A DNA stretch of 64,000 nt from Terriglobia bacterium (GCA_020072565.1 JAIQGI010000022.1:25709-89708), one strand, 5' to 3'; positions 30,147-39,804 are shown, numbered from the stretch's first letter. The notes: generated by a model not told the origin, from the sequence alone. Made by a program: numbers and translations.

Positions 30147-30461
30147 ATGGCACAGGTTCTGCGGCAGTGGCAAGAAAAGCAAGTGATCTGCGTTTGCTGT
30201 GTGTGCGGAGAGGCACGTGACGATATCGCAGCGGATGGCGCCTGGTACAGCCTGAAAGCACACCTGAGTAGATACGGAATTCAGGAACAGGATCTGATGT
30301 TTACCCATACGTTCTGCCCTGGTTGCTTCATGCACTATAAGGAACTGCTTGGCCTGGTACCCGAGCGGCGCGCTCGCTGGGGGCTCGCGGGGGTCGGACC
30401 ACGCGAAATAGTTGTACAATCTGAGGATGCCTCCGTGAGAAAAGGGGAAAGATATATATAG
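30147..30461 (+). CDS. Small Cys-rich (probable zinc-binding) protein
   Basis: About 104 residues from MAQVLRQWQEK; GGGAGGT precedes this ATG, unlike the one at 30108. Two Cys pairs (CVCCVCGEARDD and FTHTFCPGCFMHY) frame a ~55-residue core. This resembles the small CxxC-(D)-CxxC tails found at the end of some response regulators and PAS proteins (pattern ICxxCxxIRDD...FSHGICPxC). Here it stands alone. Function unknown; a redox or zinc-dependent signalling role is a guess. Confidence 0.65.
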   Translation: MAQVLRQWQEKQVICVCCVCGEARDDIAADGAWYSLKAHLSRYGIQEQDLMFTHTFCPGCFMHYKELLGLVPERRARWGLAGVGPREIVVQSEDASVRKGERYI

Positions 30462-30625
30462 CCACGGCAGAGGATGGCTCCTGGTACGTGAGAGAAAATC
30501 ACACCGGGTATGCAAAAACCTAAGATTCAGAAAAAGACCTCAAAAAATGACGCCAAGCCCCAGTTTAAGAAGTCCGGTGCAACATCAATTCAATTATTTA
30601 ACAAATAAGCGTGGTCCGTACCGAA

Positions 30626-30655
30626 CTGACACGCGAATTATCCCAAGGGTATAAG
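30626..30655 (+). promoter_or_regulatory. Repeat-family promoter I (core only), upstream of the yihY region
   Basis: CGAACTGACACG matches the -35 block of the family (CTGACA 30626-30631), with an 18-bp spacer and TATAAG at 30650-30655. The upstream TGAnCA repeats are not recognisable, so this copy may have lost activator control. Confidence 0.6.
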
Positions 30656-30659
30656 AGTA

Positions 30660-30800
30660 GTGTTAGTAGTTGCCAAGCAGGAACTGGCGGATAGCGGACC
30701 CGAGAAGCATGAACGGATTCCCCTTGCTCCGGTAGTCGGAGGACTGGCGTTGGTTGGAGGGGTTATCTTGCTGGTCGTGGGCGCGAGGCAAGAAGCATAG
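30660..30800 (+). CDS. Candidate small single-span membrane protein, possibly leaderless
   Basis: GTG at 30660, 46 residues: an acidic/basic head (AKQELADSGPEKHERIPL) then one membrane span (VVGGLALVGGVILLVVG) and a short basic tail, stop at 30798-30800. It begins only 4 nt after the TATAAG box, so the mRNA may start at or next to the GTG. It is directly followed by the YihY gene. Coding is supported by the clean hydrophobic profile; no ribosome site is present. Confidence 0.45.
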   Translation: MLVVAKQELADSGPEKHERIPLAPVVGGLALVGGVILLVVGARQEA

Positions 30801-30869
30801 CGGGGATCACCGATCGGAGAGGTTTGAGCGATCGTTGCACCAAACCTCACCGGAAGAGAGGTGGTTCAT

Positions 30870-31823
30870 ATGAGCCAGGCGGGCGCGATTCAATGGATGA
30901 AACCGGGTCTCTCGGCGGTATCGACGGCATCAGCGAACATAAAGGCCGTCTGGGCCCTGCTCAAAGAGTCGTGCTTTGCATGGTTCCAAGACAATGCACC
31001 GAGCATGGGTGCAGCGCTGACATTCTACGCAATCCTCTCGCTGGCCCCAGTCCTGATTGTCGCAACAGCGGTTGCGGGTCTGGGATTTCCGCAAAAAGCA
31101 GCTGAGGCTGAGGTCTTACGTCACATTCAAGCCCTGGTGGGTGAAACGAGTGCCAGGATTCTTCAGACTGCCATCCTAAGCGCCAATCGGCCCGCGCTCG
31201 GCACCATTGCCAGCACGATTGGCGTCGGAACAATGTTACTCGGCGCCTCAGGCGCCTTCGTTGAACTCCAGGACGCGCTCAATAAGATCTGGAATGTTGA
31301 GCGGAAATCAGGAAGTATCCTGCTGAGCGCGATTAGACAGCGATTTTTGTCATTCAGCCTGGTCCTAGGCACGGGCTTTCTGTTGCTGTTGTCACTCGTC
31401 TCGAGCGCCGCGCTGGGGGCCGTGGGAAGATTGATGGGACATCTACTTCCTTGGCCCGTGTTTTTTTTGGTATCGGTCGATTTTCTCTTCTCTTTCGGTG
31501 TGATAACCCTGCTGCTCGCTGCGATCTTTAGACTGCTGCCAGACACGGAGATTGCCTGGAATGATGTGTGGATCGGCGCGGCAATTGCGTCACTTCTTTT
31601 CACGACCGGCAAGGTGCTGATGGGGTTGTATCTCGCCGAGTCCGCCGTAGCCTCAGCGTACGGGGCAGTGTCATCCCCTCTCGTTGTCCTTGTCTGGGTC
31701 TATTACTCGGCACAGATTCTTCTCTTTGGTGCGGAAATCACGCACGTCTACGCCAACAAGCACCGCTCGCGAGTTGAATCGGCCTCTCGCACAGCGAGTC
31801 CCGGTCGAGGGGAGTCGACATGA
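30870..31823 (+). CDS. YihY/BrkB-family inner-membrane protein
   Basis: 317 residues from MSQAGAIQWMK (an in-frame GTG lies 9 bp upstream). It shows the family pattern AFSMGAALTFYAILSLAP-like motif (SMGAALTFYAILSLAPVLI), LNKIWNVE, and six membrane segments, ending with PLVVLVWVYYSAQILLFGAE. The family is of uncertain biochemical role, proposed in envelope or lipid transport. The AI-2E-type transporter follows within ~40 bp. Confidence 0.9.
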   Translation: MSQAGAIQWMKPGLSAVSTASANIKAVWALLKESCFAWFQDNAPSMGAALTFYAILSLAPVLIVATAVAGLGFPQKAAEAEVLRHIQALVGETSARILQTAILSANRPALGTIASTIGVGTMLLGASGAFVELQDALNKIWNVERKSGSILLSAIRQRFLSFSLVLGTGFLLLLSLVSSAALGAVGRLMGHLLPWPVFFLVSVDFLFSFGVITLLLAAIFRLLPDTEIAWNDVWIGAAIASLLFTTGKVLMGLYLAESAVASAYGAVSSPLVVLVWVYYSAQILLFGAEITHVYANKHRSRVESASRTASPGRGEST

Positions 31824-31864
31824 TATCTCATCACCTCACCCGGATTGAGCACTAATGGATCGTA

Positions 31865-32941
31865 ATGTTCAAACATGGTCTTGATCGTCGCGCGGCGAGT
31901 TATACCTGGACAGTGCTGTTTATTCTATTACTGCTGACAGTGGTCTATCTCATTCGAGAGACTCTATTCGTCTTTGCGCTGGCGCTGCTGTTTGCCTATC
32001 TGCTACGGCCATTGGTCCACTATCTCGATCGCCGGCTGCCAGGGCGATCCAGGGCGCCGGCCCTCGCCATCGTCTATTTATCCCTAGTCGGATTGCTGGT
32101 TGCAGTCGGGATTGCAGTTGGCTCTCGAGTCGTGCTGGAGGCGCACGCACTTGCGATGAGGATTCCGGAACTCCTTTCCAGACTCGAAAAACCGGTCGCA
32201 CTGATCGCGTCACCATCCCTTCCGACGTTTAAGGAACTGGTGATCTCGACTCTGCAAAAGCAGCTCGTTGAACATTCGCGAGACCTTCTATCACTCCTGC
32301 CCAATATAGCTTTGGGCTTTTTGTCACATGCCGGAAGTCTTATTTACATCGTGCTGGTGCCGATCCTGGGCTTTTTCTTCTTGAAAGACGGCCCGGAGTT
32401 TCGCAACTCCATATTGGAGATGCTCGCCGAGGGATCTCGACGCGACGAGATCAAGGAAATTGCGGCCGACGTGCATTTGTTGCTTGCCCAGTACATGCGA
32501 GCCTTGGTGCTGCTGGCGGCAGCGGCGTTCGCAGCCTTCGGGTTGTTTTTCACTCTAATCGGCGTCCCTTATGGAATCCTGCTGGCGGCCATCGCCTTTT
32601 TTCTTGAGTTTATACCTGTTGTAGGGCCCCTGGTGGGAGCGGTCGCCATCCTGATGGTTGCCGGATTGAGCGGGTTTCAACATTGGCTTTGGATTCTCGT
32701 ATTCCTGGCCGTGTTCCGCATTTTCCAGGATTATGTCTTGTCGCCCCACCTGATGAGCAAAGGCGCGAAACTACAACCCGTGGTGGTGATCTTCGGAATC
32801 CTCGCGGGCGGACAAATTGCAGGAATCCCCGGAATTTTTTTGTCTGTGCCTGTTTTGGCGACCCTCCGAATCGTATATCGGCAACTGAAAAAGAAACTCC
32901 TCGCCTCCGCGCTCGACAGGCCGGGGATCGGAACTGTTTGA
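31865..32941 (+). CDS. AI-2E family transporter / permease
   Basis: 358 residues with about eight membrane segments. Typical features are the N-terminal ALLFAYLLRPLV, the central periplasmic helix region, IVLVPILGFFFLKDG, LIGVPYGILLAAIAFFLEFIPVVGPL and the C-terminal GAKLQPVVVIFGILAGGQI with a final basic tail. The family includes AI-2 exporter TqsA and Na/H antiporters; the substrate cannot be told. Likely cotranscribed with yihY. Confidence 0.9.
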   Translation: MFKHGLDRRAASYTWTVLFILLLLTVVYLIRETLFVFALALLFAYLLRPLVHYLDRRLPGRSRAPALAIVYLSLVGLLVAVGIAVGSRVVLEAHALAMRIPELLSRLEKPVALIASPSLPTFKELVISTLQKQLVEHSRDLLSLLPNIALGFLSHAGSLIYIVLVPILGFFFLKDGPEFRNSILEMLAEGSRRDEIKEIAADVHLLLAQYMRALVLLAAAAFAAFGLFFTLIGVPYGILLAAIAFFLEFIPVVGPLVGAVAILMVAGLSGFQHWLWILVFLAVFRIFQDYVLSPHLMSKGAKLQPVVVIFGILAGGQIAGIPGIFLSVPVLATLRIVYRQLKKKLLASALDRPGIGTV

Positions 32942-33033
32942 GCTTCGCGGAAGATGGCGAGCCAGCGGAACGCCTGGGCTAATTGCTGCAATTCCCATCT
33001 GCCCCAGGCTGCAATTCGCGCTCCTGAACATGG

Positions 33034-33099
33034 TGAGCAATTGTGACCAAACGTATGAGCCGTTTTGAACTGACACCCGAAATGTCTCTAGAGTATTGA
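33034..33099 (+). promoter_or_regulatory. Repeat-family promoter H
   Basis: TGAGCAA (33034), TGACCA, TGAGCC, TGAACTGACA at 10/12/10-bp steps; -35 CTGACA 33070-33075, spacer 18, -10 TATTGA 33094-33099. It drives the exported protein at 33337 with a ~235-nt leader. Confidence 0.7.
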
Positions 33100-33336
33100 G
33101 GTAATGAGGGGCGGCATACCACGTGAAGGGTCGAGGAGAATCTCAGCCAATTCAGCCGGGAACAGACATGGAAACAACGCGCCGCCTCGACCACCAGCCC
33201 GTGCTGCTGGTAAGGACTCTGACGGGAGGTCGCCAATGACAGTGCGTTATGGGCCGGCCTTCGCTCCCGGTGCAAGTGATTGGCGGGCACCGACTTCTTC
33301 GTGTAACCCCTGGAGAGAGGGCGCGGTGCTGGGTTC

Positions 33337-34248
33337 ATGTATAGAATAACTGTTGTACTTGCCTGCATCCTCTTGTTGCGGGCGCCGGGCACTTTATGCC
33401 AGGAACAGTCCGCGCCTCTCTTTTCTCTTCCGTCATGCGACGATTCCCGCAGAGGCTTCTCTGATCCGTTGCACACGATGGATAAAACGTGCAATCCCCC
33501 CGCCGTTCTGGCATCAGCGGGGCCGGCGCGGGGGCTTCTTATCATGGATTCGCACCTGTTTGCCAGAGGCGATACGCAGGCAGCAGGTGGATCTTCCAGC
33601 GGCGCCCAACGCCAGGGCAAGAAACCCAGCCAGGATCATTCATATCTGATCGAACTTTCGTCGGCGAACTGGCACCCGCTATCCCATGCTGAAAAATTCG
33701 GACTCTTTTGGCGGGACCTGCTGCACTGGGAAACGCATGTCTCGCTGGCTCTGGACGCGGGTGTATCATTGGCCACCAACGATCGGCCCTTTCTCGGAAG
33801 GGGCGGCTATGGCTTCCTGCGAAGGTATGGGTTCAATATGGCTGACGAGGCAAACGCTACGTTCTTTGGGGCATTCCTGTTCCCCAGGTTCTTTCACGAA
33901 GACCCGCGCTACATACCAATGGACCACGGCACCAAGCGAGCCCGCATCGCATACGCTCTCAGCCGCATTGTCATCACGCGCAATGATGCCGGCCGTTCGG
34001 AGTTGAACAAATCCCTGATCCTGGGGACCGTTGTCTCTACCGCAATTTCCAGCGCTTACTACTCCCCTGTTGGGGGATCTACAGGTGCCGGCGTAATATT
34101 CGCCAATGCTGGTATCAGCCTGGCATCGGATGCAGGATTCAATTTGTTCAAGGAATACTGGCCCAACGTGTCGCGCAAGCTTAGATTGAACCTGTGGATT
34201 AGAAATCTTATCAAGTCCTCGGTCCGAGACACGATCAGAGTCTATTGA
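33337..34248 (+). CDS. Exported conserved protein of Acidobacteriota type, unknown function
   Basis: 303 residues with a signal peptide (MYRITVVLACILLLRAPG...). The mature part contains SHAEKFGLFWRDLLHWETHV, a Gly/Tyr-rich segment, FPRFFHEDPRYIP, ALSRIVITRNDAG and a C-terminal DAGFNLFKEYWPN. This layout (xxEKFxxF, HxDPRYxx, RxxxxRxDxG, NxxKExxPD) recurs in many exported acidobacterial proteins, from memory. No catalytic motif is obvious. Its promoter belongs to the repeat family. Confidence 0.75.
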   Translation: MYRITVVLACILLLRAPGTLCQEQSAPLFSLPSCDDSRRGFSDPLHTMDKTCNPPAVLASAGPARGLLIMDSHLFARGDTQAAGGSSSGAQRQGKKPSQDHSYLIELSSANWHPLSHAEKFGLFWRDLLHWETHVSLALDAGVSLATNDRPFLGRGGYGFLRRYGFNMADEANATFFGAFLFPRFFHEDPRYIPMDHGTKRARIAYALSRIVITRNDAGRSELNKSLILGTVVSTAISSAYYSPVGGSTGAGVIFANAGISLASDAGFNLFKEYWPNVSRKLRLNLWIRNLIKSSVRDTIRVY

Positions 34249-34346
34249 CGGATGAGGGACAAAGGATCGCCAGCAACACTGCCAGGCGGATGACTGCGGG
34301 CTATCCTGGTCAATGAGGCTTACGGAACATTTGTCGCCGCCTATTA

Positions 34347-35417
34347 TTAAGACTCCTGCAGGGATTCTTTCACCATCTCTTCGACACGCTCCTGGACCGC
34401 TTCCTTCACTGCTTCCTTGACCGTTTCTTTCACTTCTTGCGGATTCAGACTCGCGCTCCCGGTCTGCTCCGCCGCCTCTTTGAGCGCCTCTTTCACGATG
34501 GGATTCAGCGGCGACAGCTCCTTGACCAGCTCTTTTATGATTTGTTTCAAGTTGCCTTCGGACTGCTGGTTCTCTTCGACTGCGCTCATCGCCCAATCTG
34601 TTTCAAAAGTTTTGATTAAACCGTTCACCACGTTCGGTTCACTAACAATAACGCCGACTTCGCGGCGCGAGTCCAGTTCGGCCACGCGCAGGCTCTGGCT
34701 GCCCAGAAAGGCCTGACGGCGGTCGCGGATAATCGTGCGCGTGTGCAAGCGCAGCTTGGCGAGATTCCGGGCTTCCAGACCAGGGTTTTGCTTGCTTACG
34801 CGGCCGATGACTTTGATCTCCACCCCCGCCTTCGACCGCTCGCTGAGTACACCCAGCATTCCCGCATCGGCGATCTTCGGGTCGTAGATGAGCAGCTCCT
34901 TCCTGGCCTTGCGGATAAACGCGCCGAGCACTTTGCGGGCGTTGGCGGGACTGACGACAAAGGTGTCTAGTGTCGGTGTATAGGGTTTCCGCGTGGTATC
35001 GGCCTCAAATAACTTCACCGCTTCCTGGATGAACTTGGCGTTCCTGGTGACGATGCCGAAGCCGCGACTATGGTCGATATCAAGGTGGGTGAAGTTGAAG
35101 GACAGGACGTAGAGCAGTCGACGGTCGATAATCATCAGCTTGTCGTGATAGCGCACCAGATCGTCGGCGGTCCGCGAAACGGCGACGCCCACTGCGAGCA
35201 GACGCATCTCGAGCTTGCGCAGGTTTATCTCGCCGCCCCGGTTGGTGTAGGCGATCAACGCGTGCACCGAAACGCCGCGGCCGACCGCAGCCTTCAGCCC
35301 CGCCTCAATCTCGGCGCGGTCGAAACGGAAGATTGCGATCTCGATGCTTTTCTTGGCGTTTCGGATTCCCGAAAGCAGCGCCGCGATTCCGTCGCCAGGT
35401 TGGATTAACAGTTTCAT
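34347..35417 (-). CDS. Phospholipase D-like protein with helical C-terminal tail
   Basis: 356 residues with two PLDc_2 halves. The first HKD-type motif is YHDKLMIIDRRLLYVLSFNF near residue 90. The second is altered, LHTRTIIRDRRQAFLGSQSL (HxR in place of HxK). There is no signal peptide. Residues ~290-356 are an amphipathic, alternating Glu/Lys helix (EVKETVKEAVKEAVQERVEE) that may oligomerise or bind membrane. It could be a nuclease, lipase or an inactive binding protein. Confidence 0.8.
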   Translation of the reverse strand: MKLLIQPGDGIAALLSGIRNAKKSIEIAIFRFDRAEIEAGLKAAVGRGVSVHALIAYTNRGGEINLRKLEMRLLAVGVAVSRTADDLVRYHDKLMIIDRRLLYVLSFNFTHLDIDHSRGFGIVTRNAKFIQEAVKLFEADTTRKPYTPTLDTFVVSPANARKVLGAFIRKARKELLIYDPKIADAGMLGVLSERSKAGVEIKVIGRVSKQNPGLEARNLAKLRLHTRTIIRDRRQAFLGSQSLRVAELDSRREVGVIVSEPNVVNGLIKTFETDWAMSAVEENQQSEGNLKQIIKELVKELSPLNPIVKEALKEAAEQTGSASLNPQEVKETVKEAVKEAVQERVEEMVKESLQES

Positions 35418-35591
35418 GGGCGCTTCACCAGGTGGTCAGGCCAAGTCTTAGGGATCGGAAGCGTTCCACCTCTATTAGGCTCGGTAAACGCTGGGGGGCT
35501 CAAGCTGCGACGGCACAGTCAGGCCAACACCGCACTCCTTCCCAGCGACTGAACCCATGGCACAGAATCCGGAGTGCAGCGGATGGGTCGG

Positions 35592-36557
35592 CTATAGCTT
35601 CTTCAGCGCCTCGATGCGCTGCATCACTACCCTGGTATAGCCCTCGACCTCGGCGGGCGAGAAGCCGGCGGCGCGGAAGCAGTCACGGATCTGCTCGGAG
35701 GAGAACTGGCCGAGCCGGCTGCCGAGCCAGCGTGCGTCCGCGATAGGAATATGCTTGGCCACACTCTCCATCCGCGTGCGGAAGCGGTAGTTGGGGAAAT
35801 TGATCATGGTAAGTATGAAGGGTCGGCTGTGCATGACGAAGTCCACATATCCGGGCGTGACCTTTTCGATAAACTTGGTTTCCGCGTAGTCCTTCATCAC
35901 GTCCTTGCTGCGGCCGAAGGGGTTGCCGGTTCTCCCAAGACTGGCGCCCAGGTCGGCCACCTCATAACGGGGCTCGCCGCCCTCATCGAGAACCTTGTTG
36001 TTGATTTCCTTCAAGTCCCAATTGTTGATGAGCGCCATCATGACACGAAGGCCGTTGAACTCGCGCGTGCCGACAAAGGGGTTATCGTACCAGCTCCAGT
36101 TCTTCAATTCCTTCCCGCCGCCGTGGCGCTCCAAACGCGCCTCGCGGACAACGCCGCCGTCTGACACGTACTCCTGACCGCGGGAGAGCGGTTTCATACC
36201 TTGTACGTGGATTTGCGGCCGGTAGTAGTCCTCGTCGGCAAAGTAACCCGCCGCCCACACGAGGCGCGTCGCAGCAGTTTCCGACTTCACCTCGGGGCCG
36301 AGTTTCACCTTCCACTTGGTGCCGTTTTCATCTTCGACCTCAAACTTGGGTGAAGTTCCGCTCTGAGATTCCTCGATGAATTTAAAGTTGGTCCCGGGCT
36401 GATGATTTTTCCCCCCCGGCCCGTATAGGAGGTCCAGAGCCGAAACGTCGCCGCGGTCGCGCCACAGCGCGCCGGCGGTCCCGGCCGGCTGAGCGAAGGC
36501 GGGCAGCGTCAGAAAAAGAGCAAGAATGATGAAGAAGATCCTCTTGTGATCTCGCAT
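35592..36557 (-). CDS. Exported protein of unknown function (kinase-like fold possible)
   Basis: About 321 residues from MRDHKRIFFIILALFLTL, which has AGGAGG upstream and a signal peptide ending near AFAQPAG; the longer frame from 36689 is rejected. The protein contains GTKWKVKLGPEVKSETAATR, VWAAGYFADEDYYRP, LKNWSWYDNPF, MALINNWDLKEINN and YEVADLGASLG. The GxKWKVKxG, NNWDxK and DLGxSLG pattern resembles secreted proteins with a protein-kinase/HipA-like core, but this is tentative. Repeat-family promoter C lies upstream. Confidence 0.65.
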   Translation of the reverse strand: MRDHKRIFFIILALFLTLPAFAQPAGTAGALWRDRGDVSALDLLYGPGGKNHQPGTNFKFIEESQSGTSPKFEVEDENGTKWKVKLGPEVKSETAATRLVWAAGYFADEDYYRPQIHVQGMKPLSRGQEYVSDGGVVREARLERHGGGKELKNWSWYDNPFVGTREFNGLRVMMALINNWDLKEINNKVLDEGGEPRYEVADLGASLGRTGNPFGRSKDVMKDYAETKFIEKVTPGYVDFVMHSRPFILTMINFPNYRFRTRMESVAKHIPIADARWLGSRLGQFSSEQIRDCFRAAGFSPAEVEGYTRVVMQRIEALKKL

Positions 36558-36694
36558 GGTTCCTCCTAAAAAAGGAGCAGTCCTATTCCTTGGATTACCG
36601 CACAGCCGTCGCGAGCGGCAATCTGGCAGATCGTGCTGCGAGATGGGGCAAAGTGTTACGTCATATTTGTGGCTGGCAGCGCGAGCCACACTTT

Positions 36695-36760
36695 CTTATA
36701 CTGCGGCGGCAGTTCCCGTGTCAGTCTAGTATTGCTCATACATTTGATCAATATTGCTCA
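36695..36760 (-). promoter_or_regulatory. Repeat-family promoter C
   Basis: Minus strand: TGAGCAA, TGATCAA, TGAGCAA, then TAGACTGACA at 10/12/10-bp steps; -35 CTGACA (fwd 36719-36724), spacer 18, -10 TATAAG (fwd 36695-36700). Three nearly identical TGAkCAA copies make this the clearest view of the repeat unit. Confidence 0.8.
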
Positions 36761-36912
36761 CGCTAGTTAATGACGGGGAACCACCTTGTGGTGACGAGTC
36801 GAAGTTACGGACTGGCCGAGAATCATAGCGGGCCGTGCGCATGGGGCTTGCGAGGCGAACTCAAATATAGGTTTGCCGCCCGGGCTGAGGGGATCATCGT
36901 CGGCGTTGCCGG

Positions 36913-38742
36913 CTAAGTTTTTTGTGTGTCCGCCGCTTGGCGATCTTCCCTGCGAAACTGGATTTCATAAAGCTCCGAATAGAGGCCGCCTGCCGCCAGC
37001 AGCTCGTCGTGGGTGCCCCGCTCAACGATAGTATTGTCTTTCACCACGAAGATAATTTTGGCGTGCCAGATCGTCGCCAGATGATGCGCAATGACGATGC
37101 AAGTCTTGCCTTCCATCAAACGGTCGAGGGCTTCGAACACGGCCTGCTCGGACACGGCGTCCAGTCCTGATGTGGGCTCGTCCAGAACTAGGATGGGAGT
37201 ATTGCGGATAACGGCCCGCGCGATGGCGATGCGCTGGCGCTGGCCCCCGGAAAGCGTCACGCCGCGTTCGCCGACCATCGTGTCGTAGCCCTCGGGCATC
37301 ACCTCAATGAATTCGTCGGCGTTGGCCAGTTTTGCCGCGCGGATAATCTCCGCTCGGCTGGCTTCCGGGCGGCCATAGGCGATGTTTTGCCATACGGGTG
37401 CGTGGAACAGAAGCGTCTCCTGCAAAACAAAACTGATCTGCTGGCGAAGCGATTTCATCGTGTAGTTGCGAATGTTTTTCCCGTCGATTTTGACTTCCCC
37501 GGAGACGGGATCGTAGAAGCGCGCAACCAGGCTGATGATGGTAGACTTGCCGCCCCCCGTCGGGCCAACGAATGCCGCGACTTGGCCCGGCTCGATCTCG
37601 AAGCTCACATCTTTCAGGATCAATTGGTCTTGGTTGTACCCAAACGAGACTTTGTCAAATTCGATCTTGCCCTTGAAGCGCGCGGCGGGGCGCGCGCCCG
37701 GCTGGTCACGCATTCCGCTATCGGTCTCCAAAACTTCGCGGATCCGCTCGAACCCCACCGCTGCCTTTGAGACGGTGTCCGTCATTTTGGAAAGGTCACG
37801 CATAGGCTTATACATTTTGCCCAGGTAGAGCAAAAAAACGACCAGCGCACCAACGGTGAGTTGGCCCGCCAGTACCAGGCGCGCGCCGTAACCGAGCATC
37901 AAACAGGTCCCCGTCGCTACGACAATCTCGACGATAGGTGAGAGCTTCATCTTGATGCTGCGCGCAACAAGGGTCATCTCGACATTTTCCAGGCTCTGGC
38001 GCTCGAAGCGGCGCTCCTCGTAGTCCTCACGGGCAAAGGCCTTGACCACGCGGATCGAGGAAAAAACTTCCTCGACAATCGAAACCAGCTCGCTCTCTTT
38101 CTTTCTTACGTCGCGCGAAGCTTTTTTGATGCGCCGGGTGAAGATGTAGACCACCAGGAAGAGCACGGGCGCAACGGAGAGCGAGATGAGCGTGAAACGC
38201 CAGTTCAGGTAAAGCATGACCCCGATGATCCCCAGTAGGGTGAGGACACTGGCTAAGATGCCCAACAGCGCCGTGGTGACAAAGTCCTGAATAGCTTCAA
38301 TGTCGCTCGTCACCCGGCCGATGAGGTCGCCGGTCCTTTTCGCGTCGTGCTCGGCCAGCGATAGGCGGTGGATGTGGTGATAGAGCGTACGCCGCAGGTC
38401 GTGCATGACCCATTGGCCGACGCTGGTGGTGAGGTAATTCTCCAGTAAGGAGCTGAGTGCGCCTACGATGGCAATGACCGCCACCGCCACAACCGCGAAG
38501 TTGAGGACAGCCAGCTTGTTCTGCCCGATCCAGCCGACCATTACGCTCATCCAACCGGGCGGCCGTTTGGACTGAAGCAGGTAATCGAGAACGATCTTTA
38601 GAGGCCAAGGTTCGAGCAGGTCGGTTGCGGTTGCGCCCGCCACCGCCAGCAAGGCCAGCGTCAATGCTTTCCAGTGGGGCCGTAAGAAGTCGATGATGCT
38701 GAGACCTTTGGACTTCTTGGCCGCATGCGGCGTCATCGTCAT
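36913..38742 (-). CDS. ABC exporter, fused membrane and ATPase domains (MsbA/lipid-exporter type)
   Basis: 609 residues as a half-transporter. Six membrane helices lie in residues ~25-310 (SIIDFLRPHWKALTLALLA onward; DLIGRVTSDIEAIQDF coupling region). The ATPase has Walker A GPTGGGKST (~400), Q-loop FVLQETLLF, signature LSGGQRQR (~505), Walker B ILVLDEPTSGLD and the H-loop AHHLAT. It should work as a homodimer exporting a lipid, peptide or drug. It begins an isolated transcript. Confidence 0.93.
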   Translation of the reverse strand: MTMTPHAAKKSKGLSIIDFLRPHWKALTLALLAVAGATATDLLEPWPLKIVLDYLLQSKRPPGWMSVMVGWIGQNKLAVLNFAVVAVAVIAIVGALSSLLENYLTTSVGQWVMHDLRRTLYHHIHRLSLAEHDAKRTGDLIGRVTSDIEAIQDFVTTALLGILASVLTLLGIIGVMLYLNWRFTLISLSVAPVLFLVVYIFTRRIKKASRDVRKKESELVSIVEEVFSSIRVVKAFAREDYEERRFERQSLENVEMTLVARSIKMKLSPIVEIVVATGTCLMLGYGARLVLAGQLTVGALVVFLLYLGKMYKPMRDLSKMTDTVSKAAVGFERIREVLETDSGMRDQPGARPAARFKGKIEFDKVSFGYNQDQLILKDVSFEIEPGQVAAFVGPTGGGKSTIISLVARFYDPVSGEVKIDGKNIRNYTMKSLRQQISFVLQETLLFHAPVWQNIAYGRPEASRAEIIRAAKLANADEFIEVMPEGYDTMVGERGVTLSGGQRQRIAIARAVIRNTPILVLDEPTSGLDAVSEQAVFEALDRLMEGKTCIVIAHHLATIWHAKIIFVVKDNTIVERGTHDELLAAGGLYSELYEIQFRREDRQAADTQKT

Positions 38743-39195
38743 TCTATACTCGGATGCGTATCCGCTCAGCGACGCAACAGCGGATAGAGTCTTTATCTGT
38801 GACTTCTTCGCTTTTCTGCAAGAAGTTACAAGCCGCTATCCTCTTCTGTCTCATTGGTTGCAGCCGAAGGCCGTCGTAGACTGAACAAAATGCCTTTTGG
38901 GGTCGGAGTCCGGCTGTTGCGCCGCCCCAGCTTCCGGATTGTAGGTGTTCAAGAATCCTGAATTCGTTATGTAAACTTCTTGGTGGCTGCTGAGTTGCTC
39001 TAAAGCTTACAGCTACCGATCTTACACCCAAATGATCCTGCGAACGCGGAATTTGCTCATAATGCCGGGCACCTGATACAAAAGTCTTCCTTTTATTTGT
39101 AACTCCTGGATCCAGCGAGCATCATTATAGCGTTGGCAACCGAACCGGCTCTTCTCGAATCACAACAAAAGCGCGGAATCGCAGCGAGGATTGAA

Positions 39196-39804
39196 ATGCA
39201 TCAACCGAATCAGGCACGAAGGCGGCGAAATTGGCTCTTTTTATGTGCCTGCATAACGATCCTGCTCACTTCAATGCTGCCGCACGGCATATGGGTCGGA
39301 GCCGCAGCCGGCCCTCGCGTCCTCATCGACAATTTTGGCCAGATCAACCAAAACTATTACCGTGGCGCACAGCCGAATGCCTCTGGATTCATGGAATTGC
39401 AGCGGCTGGGAATAAAAACAGTCATCGATCTCCAGGAAGACGGAAATAGCCAGGAACCTGCATGGGCTCGCAACGCAGGCATGCAGTACTTCAATATTCC
39501 CCTTTCCAGCACGCGGCCCGCAACCGACGGGCAAACGGAACATTTTCTCAAACTCGTCAATGACCCGCAAAACTGGCCGGTCTTTGTCCACTGTGCCGGC
39601 GGCAGGCATCGCACCGGGGAAATGACGGCCATTTACCGGATCACCCGCGATTCCTGGACTGCGGATCAAGCCTACCAGGAGATGAAGCAGTACGATTACT
39701 ACTCGATAGGGGGGCACGGCCCGCTCAGGGACTACGTATTCGAATACTACAGCAAATATGTCGCAGCTAAGATTGCTGCCGCGAACGCCGATCGAGTGAA
39801 ATGA
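39196..39804 (+). CDS. Dual-specificity/tyrosine phosphatase-like protein with N-terminal membrane anchor
   Basis: About 202 residues from MHQPNQARRRRNWLFLC; a TTG start at 39133 is possible. A basic head and one membrane segment/signal (FLCACITILLTSMLPHGIWV) are followed by a cysteine phosphatase domain: YYRGAQPNASGFMELQRLGI, TVIDLQED, and the P-loop HCAGGRHRTGEM (HCx5R). This architecture resembles periplasmic DSP/Siw14-like enzymes. Substrate (protein, phosphoinositide or inositol phosphate) is unknown. Confidence 0.85.
   Translation: MHQPNQARRRRNWLFLCACITILLTSMLPHGIWVGAAAGPRVLIDNFGQINQNYYRGAQPNASGFMELQRLGIKTVIDLQEDGNSQEPAWARNAGMQYFNIPLSSTRPATDGQTEHFLKLVNDPQNWPVFVHCAGGRHRTGEMTAIYRITRDSWTADQAYQEMKQYDYYSIGGHGPLRDYVFEYYSKYVAAKIAAANADRVK

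Noticed and set aside
30510..30608. 32-codon basic ORF (MQKPKIQKKTSKND...) before promoter I
   Set aside because: Weak ribosome site and low-complexity Lys content; cannot be separated from chance.
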